A DNA stretch of 39,114 nucleotides from Phycisphaerales bacterium. GTDB lineage: Bacteria; Planctomycetota; Phycisphaerae; Phycisphaerales; UBA1924. Position 1 is the first letter of the stretch. Each line of letters opens with the position of its first letter. Positions 18,085 to 25,877 of the stretch are shown here, piece after piece. The notes under the pieces are model-generated. The model had not been told where the DNA came from and searched no databases. It was given only the letters and a program-made list of their open reading frames with translations. The stretch covers positions 39,764 to 78,877 of the forward strand of contig JAEPOJ010000017.1 in the NCBI GenBank assembly GCA_017642965.1, given 5' to 3'. The position numbers were made by a program, and so were the translations under genes.

Positions 18085-19716
18085 ATGCCACTCAAGCTGT
18101 ACAACACACTCACCAAATCCCTCGAGCCCTTCGTCCCTCAGGACCCGGACCACATCCGCTTCTACACCTGCGGCCCAACCGTCTACGACGACGCCCACAT
18201 CGGCAACTTCCGCTCATTCCTCGCCGCCGACCTCCTCCGCCGCTGGCTCGAATCCCCCCTCTGCACCCTCACCGATACCAACGGCAACGAGCACCAAGGC
18301 CCGCGCCAGGTCACCCACGTCATGAACATCACCGACGTCGGCCACATGACCGACGACGACAACGCCGACGGCGCCGGCGAAGACAAAATGGACGTCGCCG
18401 CACGCCGAATCCTCGAAGCCAAAAAATCAGGCACCCTCCCCCCCGATGCCAACGTCGTCCCCAACAACCCCTTCCAGATCGCCCAGTTCTACGAAGCCCG
18501 CTTCAAAGCCGACGCGATCGCGTTGGGCATGAAGGTCGCTATTGACGATCGTGACCGTGACAAGAACACACCAACTTACATGCCCCGCGCCACGGGCAAC
18601 ATCAAAGAAATGAAACAGGTCATCGAAGACCTTCTCGAAAAAGGCGACGCCTACCCCGCAGGCGAGCCCGGCAGCCGCGCCATCTACTTCAATGTCCAAA
18701 GCTTCGAACGCTACGGCAAACTCTCCGGCAACACCCTCGACCAACTCAAAGGCGGCGCCGGCGGCCGCGTCGACGAATCAAACCAATCCGAAAAGAAACA
18801 CCCCGCCGACTTCCTCCTCTGGAAGGAAGACAACACCCACAAAATGAAGTGGCCCTCACCGCGCGTCCCCGGACAGGACGCATGGGGCGACGGCTACCCC
18901 GGCTGGCACATCGAATGCACCGCCATGGCCCTCGGCCGCCTCATCCCCGGCGGCCTCCCCGCCGCCAAAGCCACCCACGCCCACATCGACCTCCACTCCG
19001 GCGGCGAGGACAACATCTTCCCCCACCACGAATGCGAGATCGCCCAATCCTGCTGCTTCACCGGCAGCGACCACTTCGCGACCCACTGGTTCCACCCACG
19101 CTTCCTCAAAGTCGACGGCCAGAAGATGTCCAAATCCAAGGGCACCATGTTCACCCTGGGCGATCTGACCGCCAAAGGCTTCGACCCCGCCGCCATCCGC
19201 TTAGAACTCATCAAAACCCACTACCGCGCCAACGCCGACTTCTCCATCCAAGGACTCAAGGACTCCACCCGAACCGCACAGCGCTGGAAGCGCTTCATCG
19301 AATCTGGCAAGCAGGCCCAGCCCGGCGAAACCAACGCCGCCGTCCGAGACGCCGTCGTCAACGCGATGAACGAAGACCTCAACATCGCCGGCGCGATCGG
19401 TGCGATCAACAAGTGGATCAAGGACACACCCGAACCAACGCAAGCCGACGCCGAACTCATGACCCAGTTCGACGCGTTCCTCTCCGTGTGCGATCTCCTT
19501 CAATATTCAACCGAGGCCCAAGACACCGGCATCGCCCTCTACCAACCCGGCGTCACCCCCTCCGACGAGATCGAGTCCCTCCTCCAACAACGCGCCGCCG
19601 CCAAAAAATCCAAAGACTTCGCCGCCGCCGACGCCATCCGCGACCAACTCACCGCCCTCGGCCTCTCCATCATGGACAAACCCGGCGGCAAAGTCGAAGT
19701 CGCCATCGCCAACTAA
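18085..19716 (+). CDS. cysS: Cysteinyl-tRNA synthetase
   Basis: Class I aminoacyl-tRNA synthetase that charges tRNA-Cys; cytoplasmic. From the ATG at 18085 (543 residues) it begins MPLKLYNTLTKSLEPF, the family's usual opening. Zinc ligands include Cys29 (YTCGPTVYDDAHIGN) and the Cys of GWHIECTAMA, with His/Glu in PHHECEIAQS. The ATP-binding HIGH is HIGN at 38-41 and KMSKS lies at 347-351. It is about 80 residues longer than E. coli CysRS (461), partly through an insert near 60-130 that contains NGNEHQGPRQ and an Ala/Lys/Pro-rich stretch before VPNNPFQIAQFY. No ribosome-binding site is visible: the sequence before the ATG is pyrimidine-rich repeat DNA (module E), so the leader is repeat-derived. 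Confidence 0.95.
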   Translation: MPLKLYNTLTKSLEPFVPQDPDHIRFYTCGPTVYDDAHIGNFRSFLAADLLRRWLESPLCTLTDTNGNEHQGPRQVTHVMNITDVGHMTDDDNADGAGEDKMDVAARRILEAKKSGTLPPDANVVPNNPFQIAQFYEARFKADAIALGMKVAIDDRDRDKNTPTYMPRATGNIKEMKQVIEDLLEKGDAYPAGEPGSRAIYFNVQSFERYGKLSGNTLDQLKGGAGGRVDESNQSEKKHPADFLLWKEDNTHKMKWPSPRVPGQDAWGDGYPGWHIECTAMALGRLIPGGLPAAKATHAHIDLHSGGEDNIFPHHECEIAQSCCFTGSDHFATHWFHPRFLKVDGQKMSKSKGTMFTLGDLTAKGFDPAAIRLELIKTHYRANADFSIQGLKDSTRTAQRWKRFIESGKQAQPGETNAAVRDAVVNAMNEDLNIAGAIGAINKWIKDTPEPTQADAELMTQFDAFLSVCDLLQYSTEAQDTGIALYQPGVTPSDEIESLLQQRAAAKKSKDFAAADAIRDQLTALGLSIMDKPGGKVEVAIAN

Positions 19717-20139
19717 CGCAACCCACAACCACCTCTTCGTGCCTCCCCCGTCGGTCGCAGATCCGCCTTCGGCGGAACGGGGGAGGTGTCACGCGCCAGC
19801 GTGACGGAGGGGGTCTTCCGCTTGTTGCCTTCCCCACCCCGTGGGGAAGGTGGCTCGCGTCTTCGCGAGACGGATGGGGTCTTCTCCTGTCCCTCCCCGC
19901 GCCCCGCAGGGAGGAAAATGATCTCACTACCCCAATCCCCCTCTGCGTACTCCGCGCCCTCTGCCACCTCCGCGTACCTCTTCTCTTCCCCTCTTCCCAT
20001 TGCCTATTGCCTACTGCCCATTGCCTCTCTCCCCCTCCCGCGCTCAGATCCCACCAACTTCCCACGAATCTTCTTGTCATCCTCCCCGTTTTAACGACAA
20101 TACAGTGTCGCACACGAACACCAGTGGGGATCCCGCGCC
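19717..20139. repeat. Composite repeat island between cysS and the GH57 gene
   Basis: This 423-base gap has no gene. In order it holds a full forward two-hairpin element with module B inside hairpin 1 (19742-19817), a second element of the CCTTCCCC/GGGGAAGG subtype (19828-19883), module C (19939-19980, the CTCTGCGTACTCCGCGCCCT type) and module E (about 19991-20036). The last 100 bases before the GH57 ATG are unique sequence. The order element, C, E is the same as at 25079-25220. Confidence 0.85.
19742..19817 (+). repeat. Two-hairpin G-tract element, full copy (type member)
   Basis: Hairpin 1 pairs CCTCCCCCGT with ACGGGGGAGG and carries module B at its tip (GTCGCAGATCCGCC, TTC, GGCGGA). Hairpin 2 pairs GTCACGC with GCGTGAC around GCCA. 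The tail is GGAGGGGGTCTT. Other copies keep the same plan with different but still self-complementary hairpin sequences: 19828-19883, 21527-21582, 21587-21663, 25079-25131, 25603-25655, and inverted at 33408-33463, 37516-37572, 38148-38197 and 38207-38256. Confidence 0.85.
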
Positions 20140-21501
20140 ATGGCATCAATCGTCTTCTACTTCCAGGTCCACCAGCCACACCGCCTCAAGCCCTACTCCG
20201 TCTTCAACACGGACCCCTTCTACTTCAACGAGGACGCCAACGGCGAGATCGCCGAAAAGGTCGCCAACAAGTGCTACCGCCCAACAACAAAGCTCATCCT
20301 CGACCTCATCAAAAAGCACGAGGGCAACTTCCGCGTCTCCTACGCCATCACCGGCACCGTCATCGAGCAATGGAAAAAGTTCACCCCCGATGTCCTCGAC
20401 CTCTTCGTTGAGCTCGCCCAAACCGGGTGCTGCGAGTTCGTCGCCGAGACCTACTACCACTCCCTCTCATTTCTCTACTCCCAGGACGAGTTCCACACCC
20501 AGATCGACATGCACACCAAGCTCATCCAGGAGCACTTCGGCCAGACACCAAAGGTCTTCCGCAACACCGAGCTCATCTACGCCAACGAGCTCTCCCGCGC
20601 CCTCGTCAAAATCAAGGACGAGAACGGCGACCCCCGCTTCCTCGGCGCCATCTGCGAAGGCGTCGATCGCCACCTCGGCTACCGCTCACCCGCCTACGTC
20701 TACCGCCCACCAAACATCCCCGCAGATCTCAGCGATGAGGCGTCGCAGATCCGCCTCGGGCGGAACGGAGGGGGTCTTGCCTGCGATAAGAACGGCGTCA
20801 TCCTCGGCCCCAACGACCGCCCCTTCGGCCTCCTCCTCAAAAACTACAAGCTCTCCGACGACATCGCCTTCCGCTTCGGCAACAAGGGCTGGGAGGAATA
20901 CCCCCTCTCCGCCGAGAAGTTCGCCCGCTGGGTCCACCAGATCAACGGCGACGGCTACCTTTGCAACCTCTTCATGGACTACGAAACCTTCGGCGAACAC
21001 CAATGGGCAGACACCGGGATCTTCAAGTTCCTCGAGCACCTGCCCACCGCCATCTTCGATGTCGCCCACAAATCCGACGGCACCACCGAAAACCACTTCA
21101 TCACACCCTCCGAGGCCCTCCAGCACTTCGCCCCCATCGGCGAGTACGACGTCCCCGACTTCATCTCCTGGGCCGACACCGAACGCGACCTCACCGCCTG
21201 GCGCGGCAACGCCATGCAACACAACGCCCTCGAAGAAACCTACCGCGTCGAAAAGATCCTCAAGGACCGCCTCGTCGAAGCCAAATCAAAGGGCGATCCC
21301 AAGAAGCTCCAGGACATCGAGTACATCGTCACCGACTGGCGCAAGCTGACAACCAGCGACCACTTCTACTACATGTGCACCAAATACTGGGCCGACGGCG
21401 ACGTCCACAAATACTTCTCCCCCTACGACTCCCCCTACGACGGCTACATCAACTTCATGAACGTCCTCGACAACGTCAAAACCCGCCTCGCAAAGGTCTA
21501 A
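20140..21501 (+). CDS. Glycoside hydrolase family 57 (alpha-amylase/glucanotransferase type) with repeat-derived insert
   Basis: A 453-residue protein without signal peptide, so probably cytoplasmic and acting on glycogen or another alpha-glucan. GH57 motifs are present: HQPHR at 11-15, Glu144 in FRNTELIY as expected nucleophile, Asp280 in MDYETFGEH as expected acid, and DFISWADTERDLTAWRGN near 353-370. Residues about 198-214 (SDEASQIRLGRNGGGLA) are encoded by a copy of the dispersed repeat (20742-20778). It differs at one base of 37 from the intergenic copy at 38298-38334 read in the opposite sense. The insert keeps the frame and lies in a probable surface loop before LLLKNYKLSDDIAFRF, so the enzyme may stay active. 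No strong ribosome-binding site precedes the ATG. Confidence 0.88.
   Translation: MASIVFYFQVHQPHRLKPYSVFNTDPFYFNEDANGEIAEKVANKCYRPTTKLILDLIKKHEGNFRVSYAITGTVIEQWKKFTPDVLDLFVELAQTGCCEFVAETYYHSLSFLYSQDEFHTQIDMHTKLIQEHFGQTPKVFRNTELIYANELSRALVKIKDENGDPRFLGAICEGVDRHLGYRSPAYVYRPPNIPADLSDEASQIRLGRNGGGLACDKNGVILGPNDRPFGLLLKNYKLSDDIAFRFGNKGWEEYPLSAEKFARWVHQINGDGYLCNLFMDYETFGEHQWADTGIFKFLEHLPTAIFDVAHKSDGTTENHFITPSEALQHFAPIGEYDVPDFISWADTERDLTAWRGNAMQHNALEETYRVEKILKDRLVEAKSKGDPKKLQDIEYIVTDWRKLTTSDHFYYMCTKYWADGDVHKYFSPYDSPYDGYINFMNVLDNVKTRLAKV
20742..20778 (+). repeat. Repeat module B plus G-tract inside the GH57 coding sequence
   Basis: This 37-base segment runs from GTCGCAGATCCGCC to GGAACGGAGGGGGTCTT. 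It matches the minus strand at 38298-38334 in 36 of 37 positions (T/G at one base, compared by eye). It lacks the upstream CCTCCCCC arm and hairpin 2 of the full element. Read in frame it encodes SQIRLGRNGGGL. Confidence 0.88.
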
Positions 21502-21684
21502 CCACACATCGCTCCTGCTCTTCGTGCCTCCCCCGCCCCGGCGGGGGAGGTGTCACGCGCCAGCGTGACGGAGGGGGTTCTTATTGCCTTCCCCGCCTGT
21601 CGAAGATCCGCCTCTGGCGGACGAGGGAAGGTGGTCCGCCGCAGGCGGATCGGATGGGGTCTTTGTGAATGTCTGTAGCCCAAC
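21502..21684. repeat. Repeat pair between GH57 and the minus-strand membrane protein
   Basis: Two forward two-hairpin elements lie side by side. At 21527-21582, hairpin 1 is CCTCCCCC/GGGGGAGG and hairpin 2 GTCACGC/GCGTGAC. At 21587-21663, hairpin 1 is CCTTCCCC/GGGAAGG with a module-B-like tip and hairpin 2 TCCGCC/GGCGGA, ending GGATGGGGTCTT. There is no other feature. The gap lies between convergent genes. Confidence 0.85.
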
Positions 21685-22401
21685 TCACTTCCTCAATCGC
21701 ACAAAGCAGATCAACCCGAACAGAATCGCGATCATAAACGAGATCATCGCGTACACCACAATCCCACCAAACCCACTGCTTGTGCCTGTGGTCCAACTCA
21801 CTTTTCGCGACTCAAGAAGATCCCCCGCCCAATCAAACTCAGAAGCTCGGAGTGCATCAACCGCAAGCGAGACCATCTCTTCGCGCCGGTCATCTCCTAT
21901 CGCTTCGCCAATCCCCAGCATACTGTTCATTTGCTCGCTGAATCCATCGCCCATCCCATCTGGAAGATCGAGATCTTTCACCTGCTGCTCAATGTCCTGA
22001 ATATAAGTATCCTTCGTATTTCCCGAATGCTGGCTGGGTAAGTGCCAGTACCGAAGCTCCTCCTCCCGATCTTCACCGTCGATCAATCGAACAACCATCG
22101 ATCGATCTTCGCGAACATCAGACCACAACACCTTGCCGAAGATGGGGTCTACTGATCGGTACTCATGGTTCTCGATTCGCAGTTCAACAACACATACCGG
22201 AACAAACGGCGGCTTCACACCAAAGTGGAAAGTCTTCGCAATCCGATCAATCCGTGCTTCTGGTTGCCCCGAATCGCTCTCGTGGTATCCAATATAGAGC
22301 GTTCGCAGCTCAGTCTGCGCACCTCCCGTAGGAAGCACGAGAGCACCGAGTGAAACAAAGATCAAGATGCAAACGATCAACGATGTGAACATTGCCTTCA
22401 T
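21685..22401 (-). CDS. Membrane-anchored exported protein of unknown function
   Basis: A 238-residue protein from the ATG at 22401; the frame is open to 22560, but the extra part reads through repeat DNA and is not credible. Hydrophobic segments lie at the N-terminus (FTSLIVCILIFVSLGALVL, about 5-23) and the C-terminus (IVVYAMISFMIAILFGLICFV, about 213-233), with a short basic end (RLRK). The 190 residues between are hydrophilic, with acidic patches (DGEDREEELRYW) and no recognised domain. Topology suggests two membrane spans with an external middle domain. The gene is A+T-richer than its neighbours. Nothing in the sequence indicates function. Confidence 0.65.
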   Translation of the reverse strand: MKAMFTSLIVCILIFVSLGALVLPTGGAQTELRTLYIGYHESDSGQPEARIDRIAKTFHFGVKPPFVPVCVVELRIENHEYRSVDPIFGKVLWSDVREDRSMVVRLIDGEDREEELRYWHLPSQHSGNTKDTYIQDIEQQVKDLDLPDGMGDGFSEQMNSMLGIGEAIGDDRREEMVSLAVDALRASEFDWAGDLLESRKVSWTTGTSSGFGGIVVYAMISFMIAILFGLICFVRLRK

Positions 22402-22517
22402 ACCGAGATCATATCTATCCGGGTACCACGGGTTGCTCCGAAGGACAACCCGTGCCCCCAACCACCATCGGCACCCATACCTCAAACACAACCAACAACA
22501 CAACACCCCAACCCATC

Positions 22518-22558
22518 CCCCTCCCCAAGAGGGGTTGCAGGGGACACCTCCCTTGCAC
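22518..22558 (+). repeat. Module D repeat, copy 1
   Basis: A 41-base repeat, CCCCTCCCCAAGAGGGG then TTGCAGGGGACACCTC, matching the copy at 23464-23504 in 39 of 41 positions. CCCCT pairs with AGGGG as a small hairpin. It lies 29 bases before the ATG of the 22588 gene. Confidence 0.85.
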
Positions 22559-22587
22559 ACGCATCCCCTCCCGTATCATCCAACGAG

Positions 22588-23460
22588 ATGACCAAACCAC
22601 CGCCTCATCCCCGCCTCCACCTCCTCGCCGCGAAAGAAGCGCCCGTCGTCGTCATCCTCCGCCGGGGCCCATCGAAACGCTACCACATCATCAGATTCCG
22701 CACCGACACAGACAATGTCGAACACGGCTCATGGTTCGCAGGCCGCCTCTATCCTGCACGCTGCGATCTCTCACACGACGGATCACGAATGGTCTACCTC
22801 GCGATGGGCGGCAAGGGCGAAACATGGAACGCCATCTGCAAGCCACCTTCCCTCGAACCCATCGCAATCTGGTACAACTACGGCGCATGGTTCGGAGGCG
22901 GCCTCTGGCAAGGTAGCAACACCCTCGCACTCAACCTCGAAGGCCACCCTTCGATGCCTTGCTACGAAGAACTCAAACCTGATACAGTCAAAGAACTGGA
23001 ACCACAACACATCGAGTACATCCGACACGACAGCGAACGCTTCGGCGAAGACGAAGGCGTCCTCTACCCCCGCCTCAGACGCGACGGATGGCAACAAGTT
23101 TTCCCCGATGGATACAACGAACAAAGCGATCCCACCGACTATCTCATGCGAAACGCATACTGGTCCATCCAACGAGAGAATTGGCCCGAGATTCAACTCC
23201 ACTACCGGGGTTTCACCGGCCAATCAGGCCGAATCTTCGAGTTCATTATGCCCGATCACCCAGATTTCTTTTCACCGAAAGACGACTGGGCAACATACGA
23301 CTCGATCGGCAACCTCATCGTCGCTCGCGAAGGACGCATCGAACGCTGGGCACCGCAGGATCTCCAAAGGATGAAGCCCTCGTTCTACTTCGACATCAAC
23401 GCACTCCCCGTCCCAGAACGAGGCCACCTCGGCTGGACATGCCCACTCAATGATAATTGA
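22588..23460 (+). CDS. Uncharacterised protein, possibly beta-propeller-like
   Basis: A 290-residue protein with no signal peptide and no recognised family. It is rich in aromatic residues and short strand-like segments (SRMVYLAMGGKGETW, AIWYNYGAWFGGGLWQGSN, WATYDSIGNLIVAREGRIERWAPQDL). These resemble blades in which a quantity is displayed and converted, so a propeller fold is possible but unproven. The gene is flanked exactly by the two copies of module D (22518-22558 and 23464-23504), the second beginning 3 bases after the stop codon. That arrangement could mark an inserted cassette or a repeat duplication. Confidence 0.65.
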   Translation: MTKPPPHPRLHLLAAKEAPVVVILRRGPSKRYHIIRFRTDTDNVEHGSWFAGRLYPARCDLSHDGSRMVYLAMGGKGETWNAICKPPSLEPIAIWYNYGAWFGGGLWQGSNTLALNLEGHPSMPCYEELKPDTVKELEPQHIEYIRHDSERFGEDEGVLYPRLRRDGWQQVFPDGYNEQSDPTDYLMRNAYWSIQRENWPEIQLHYRGFTGQSGRIFEFIMPDHPDFFSPKDDWATYDSIGNLIVAREGRIERWAPQDLQRMKPSFYFDINALPVPERGHLGWTCPLNDN

Positions 23461-23463
23461 TGT

Positions 23464-23504
23464 CCCCTCCCCAAGAGGGGTTGCAGGGGACACCTCACCT
23501 GCAC
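23464..23504 (+). repeat. Module D repeat, copy 2
   Basis: Same 41-base unit and same orientation as 22518-22558, with two differences near the 3' end. Both copies share the GGGGACACCTC ending. The two copies enclose the gene at 22588-23460. Confidence 0.85.
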
Positions 23505-23524
23505 AAGCAAACCTACCCTACCCC

Positions 23525-23665
23525 ATGCGTCCCCAGTCTCACGCCTCACCCCTCACAGCCGAGATGCACCAAGTACTCAGGGATATGTCAAGTGATGTTC
23601 GAAACGAATACTTGCGCAACAGGGCGATCATGGAAGAGCTCTATACAAGGAATAGATACAAATGA
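23525..23665 (+). CDS. Small protein (46 residues) coupled to the next gene
   Basis: A short frame from the ATG at 23525, just after module D, to a stop at 23665. The peptide is hydrophilic and predicted helical (AEMHQVLRDMSSDVRNEYLRNRAIMEELYTRNRYK). Its stop overlaps the ATG of the next gene in an ATGA, the usual sign of translational coupling. No ribosome-binding site is obvious. It is the best small-gene candidate in the window but rests only on overlap and composition. It shares the lower GC of the downstream gene from about 23570 on. Confidence 0.45.
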   Translation: MRPQSHASPLTAEMHQVLRDMSSDVRNEYLRNRAIMEELYTRNRYK

Positions 23666-24696
23666 AGATTATTATATCCTTGGTATTGTATACAGGTTTA
23701 TGGGCAACGCCGGCGAGCTGCAGCGGCCTCGCATCAAGCGAGCATCCTAGGTTGTATCAGTATGCTCTAGAAGTTTCAGTGGGTGTGAAAGCAGTGGTGA
23801 GTAGCTGCGGCGAGGTCATTGCCGTGCACGACTTGGTACATCCGCGCATTCTCAACGACAGGTTTTATGCTGTGTCAGGATCCACTGGTTTACTTGAGGA
23901 TGTTTATAGTGCTGAAGGGAAAAAAGTAGCAAGCGATGCGGCGAGAGTGTTCGCGATTACTGATGAAGCAGTTGTCGTCGATGGAGAACCGATGAATAAT
24001 GGCGGTCTTTCTTTAAACGCCAGTATTGACTTTGAGAAACTGTCTGCAACTCGTGTCGCGTGGGTTCATAATCATGGTATCCTCTGGGCCCGTAGCTCGG
24101 CAGATGATTCTTGGTATGCAGTCGATATTGACAGTGGGATCGAGTTGCTAGGGCCCTTTGTTGGGCTCTGGGAAGTTGGTGTCAATCATGCCGTCCTTCG
24201 TAGTAACGACGGGGCTTGGGGGCTCTATTCTTCACAACTTGAGCTTCTTCACGTGTATAGATCATCTCCGTCCTATGTTTCGGGTGACTGGTGGATTGAG
24301 TCTGGGTCTGATGGCTCCAGTGTCTACTTCAACAAAGAGCTTGTCACTTCATTCACTGCAGAATACACAGTTCACGGTATCACTACCTCCGGACTGGTAT
24401 TGCGTTCAAGGAGCGATGAGAGAATGCCTCAGCTATACGACAGCTTGTCGGGTGAGTTCACATCGCCAGTGTATGACTTTGTAGCCATAGTTGCGGAGGG
24501 GAGGTACATCGTTTGCGCCGGTAAAGGCGGTACTGAAATCTTAAACAGCGACGGCGACCTGGTTGCAAAGAGAAAGGATTTCATTGCGAACAGCGTCTCT
24601 TCAAGCAGCAAGGTATTCACGATGACTGCTCGCAGAGCCATAGGCGCAAATGATGTCTATATGTATTGTGACGATGATTTCGTGAAGATCGAATAG
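23662..24696 (+). CDS. Exported orphan protein with foreign base composition
   Basis: A 344-residue protein. The N-terminus (MKIIISLVLYTGLWATPASCSG) is a signal peptide. The rest is a chain of short beta-strand units (for example RVFAITDEAVVVDGEPM, GILWARSSADDSWYAVDIDSG, NHAVLRSNDGAWGLYSSQ, RYIVCAGKGGTEILNSDGDLVAKRK), similar to the 'WG'-type or propeller repeats of exported proteins. No family is assigned. It stands out strongly: GC is near 47 percent on the 60-base line at 23941, codons end in A or T often, and the plus strand is G-rich (G19, C9 there) where all neighbours are C-rich. This suggests recent acquisition. A hairpin at 24725-24751 may end its transcript. Confidence 0.75.
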   Translation: MKIIISLVLYTGLWATPASCSGLASSEHPRLYQYALEVSVGVKAVVSSCGEVIAVHDLVHPRILNDRFYAVSGSTGLLEDVYSAEGKKVASDAARVFAITDEAVVVDGEPMNNGGLSLNASIDFEKLSATRVAWVHNHGILWARSSADDSWYAVDIDSGIELLGPFVGLWEVGVNHAVLRSNDGAWGLYSSQLELLHVYRSSPSYVSGDWWIESGSDGSSVYFNKELVTSFTAEYTVHGITTSGLVLRSRSDERMPQLYDSLSGEFTSPVYDFVAIVAEGRYIVCAGKGGTEILNSDGDLVAKRKDFIANSVSSSSKVFTMTARRAIGANDVYMYCDDDFVKIE

Positions 24697-25010
24697 TTCG
24701 TATCAGTTTAGTTTGGCTGGGTGCCATGCAGGTAACGAAGTCTCCTGCATGTCCTTGATGCAGCCCAAACACAAGCACCACCCGCATTCCACCGATCTCA
24801 CACCTCTCTTCTCTGCGTCCTCAGCGCTCTCTGCCACCTCTGCGTACCCCCTCTTCAACCCCTCCGCACCCTCCCCGTTCACCCAACACCCCGCCCCTAT
24901 CTCACGCTTTGTGCGCAATCTCACCCCACATCTCACGATCTGTGCGCAAAATCCGTGCGCTACCCAACGCCTCACTTGAGCCGCACACGCCGTCTGCGAC
25001 AATTCCCAAC
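24697..25010. other. Intergenic region with hairpin and module C
   Basis: A 314-base gap with no credible gene. A perfect 8-bp stem pairs CATGCAGG (24725-24732) with CCTGCATG (24744-24751); it could be a terminator for the upstream gene, although no T run follows. Module C (CTCTGCGTCCTCAGCGCTCT and continuation) lies at 24811-24850 without a two-hairpin element before it. Three copies of TGTGCGCAA or a close match lie between 24909 and 24955, perhaps regulatory. Confidence 0.5.
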
Positions 25011-25877
25011 ATGCAGACATCAAACCGATTCGCCGAGTACGACTTCAACGCCGCCTTCCCACCAGCCACACCCACTCGCCTCCCCCGTCCTGACGGGGGA
25101 GGTGTCCGCGAAGCGGACGGAGGGGGCTCTTCCCCCAATCCCCCCTCCGCGTCAGCTGCCCCCTCCGCGCACCAATCCCCCTCTTCCCCATTGCCTACTG
25201 CCCATTGCCCATTGCCTCCTCTTTCCAACGACCTCCTCGAAGACCTCCTCAACCCCTCCATCTCCTCCCTCGATCTCTGCGCCATCCACAAGCTCTCACT
25301 CCCCGCACTCGCCGACCTCCTCGAGTCCGACAAGTTCAAGCTTGCCAAGTCCTGCATGCAGCGCATCAGCACCTCGCGCACCGACTACGTGCGCCCCGAA
25401 GCCGAGGCCCTCGCGCTCGTCCGCACACACGACATCCTCAAAGACAAACCCACAACCCCCGCCCACGCCGAAACCCAACGCAAAGCCAGCGCTTATTTCC
25501 TCCCCAGCATGTCGCAGATCCGCCAAGGGCGGAACGGGGGAGGTGCCGAGCAAAGCGAGGCGGAGGGGGCTTCCCAACTACACCTCTCCTCAACCCACGC
25601 CGCCTCCCCCGCACCTGCGGGGGAGGTGTCACGCGCAAGCGGGACGGAGGGGGTCGCCCAAAAACCAAGTGCCTCAAACCAAGCATCCTCCCCAAGTCAT
25701 CCGGGAAAGGTGGATCGGCGCAGCGAGTCGCAGTTCCACCTCTCGCGGGACGGAGGGGGCTCTCCAACAACCCTTCCCTCACCCACCACCCCTGCAAATT
25801 CCCTTGTAACACACACCAATAAAATGCTACACTCGCACCACACTTTCCCCCACGCATCGCCAGAGAGGGCCATCACG
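25011..25877 (+). CDS. Repeat-invaded orphan gene that has lost its own stop codon
   Basis: From the ATG at 25011 the frame runs MQTSNRFAEYDFNAAF, then through repeat DNA (25079-25220), then about 90 residues of ordinary-looking helical protein (LSNDLLEDLLNPSISSLDLCAIHKLSLPALADLL...). It then passes through three more repeat copies (25511-25572, 25603-25655, 25686-25762). No in-frame stop occurs before 27371, so the frame continues into the next gene. The middle part (about 25226-25500) resembles a small helical DNA-binding or scaffold segment but I assign no family. Repeat-encoded peptides include GGGVREADGGG and SQIRQGRNGGG. It is either a decayed gene or a protein that tolerates inserted repeat peptides. 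The end given here is the base before the next start, not a stop. Confidence 0.5.
25079..25220 (+). repeat. Composite repeat inside the 25011 reading frame
   Basis: A forward two-hairpin element (25079-25131; hairpin 1 CCTCCCCCGTC/GACGGGGGAGG, hairpin 2 GTCCGC/GCGGAC around GAA) is followed by a degenerate module C (about 25139-25175) and module E (25187-25220). This is the same order as at 19742-20036, but here the whole 142 bases are open in the frame of the gene at 25011. Confidence 0.85.
25511..25762 (+). repeat. Three further two-hairpin elements in the same reading frame
   Basis: 25511-25572 starts with module B (GTCGCAGATCCGCC, AA, GGGCGGA) and has GCC/GGC as its second pairing. 25603-25655 has hairpin 1 CCCCCGCA/TGCGGGGG and hairpin 2 GTCACGC/GCGGGAC with one mismatch. 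25686-25762 is degenerate. All are forward and all lack stops in the frame that is open here. Confidence 0.75.
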
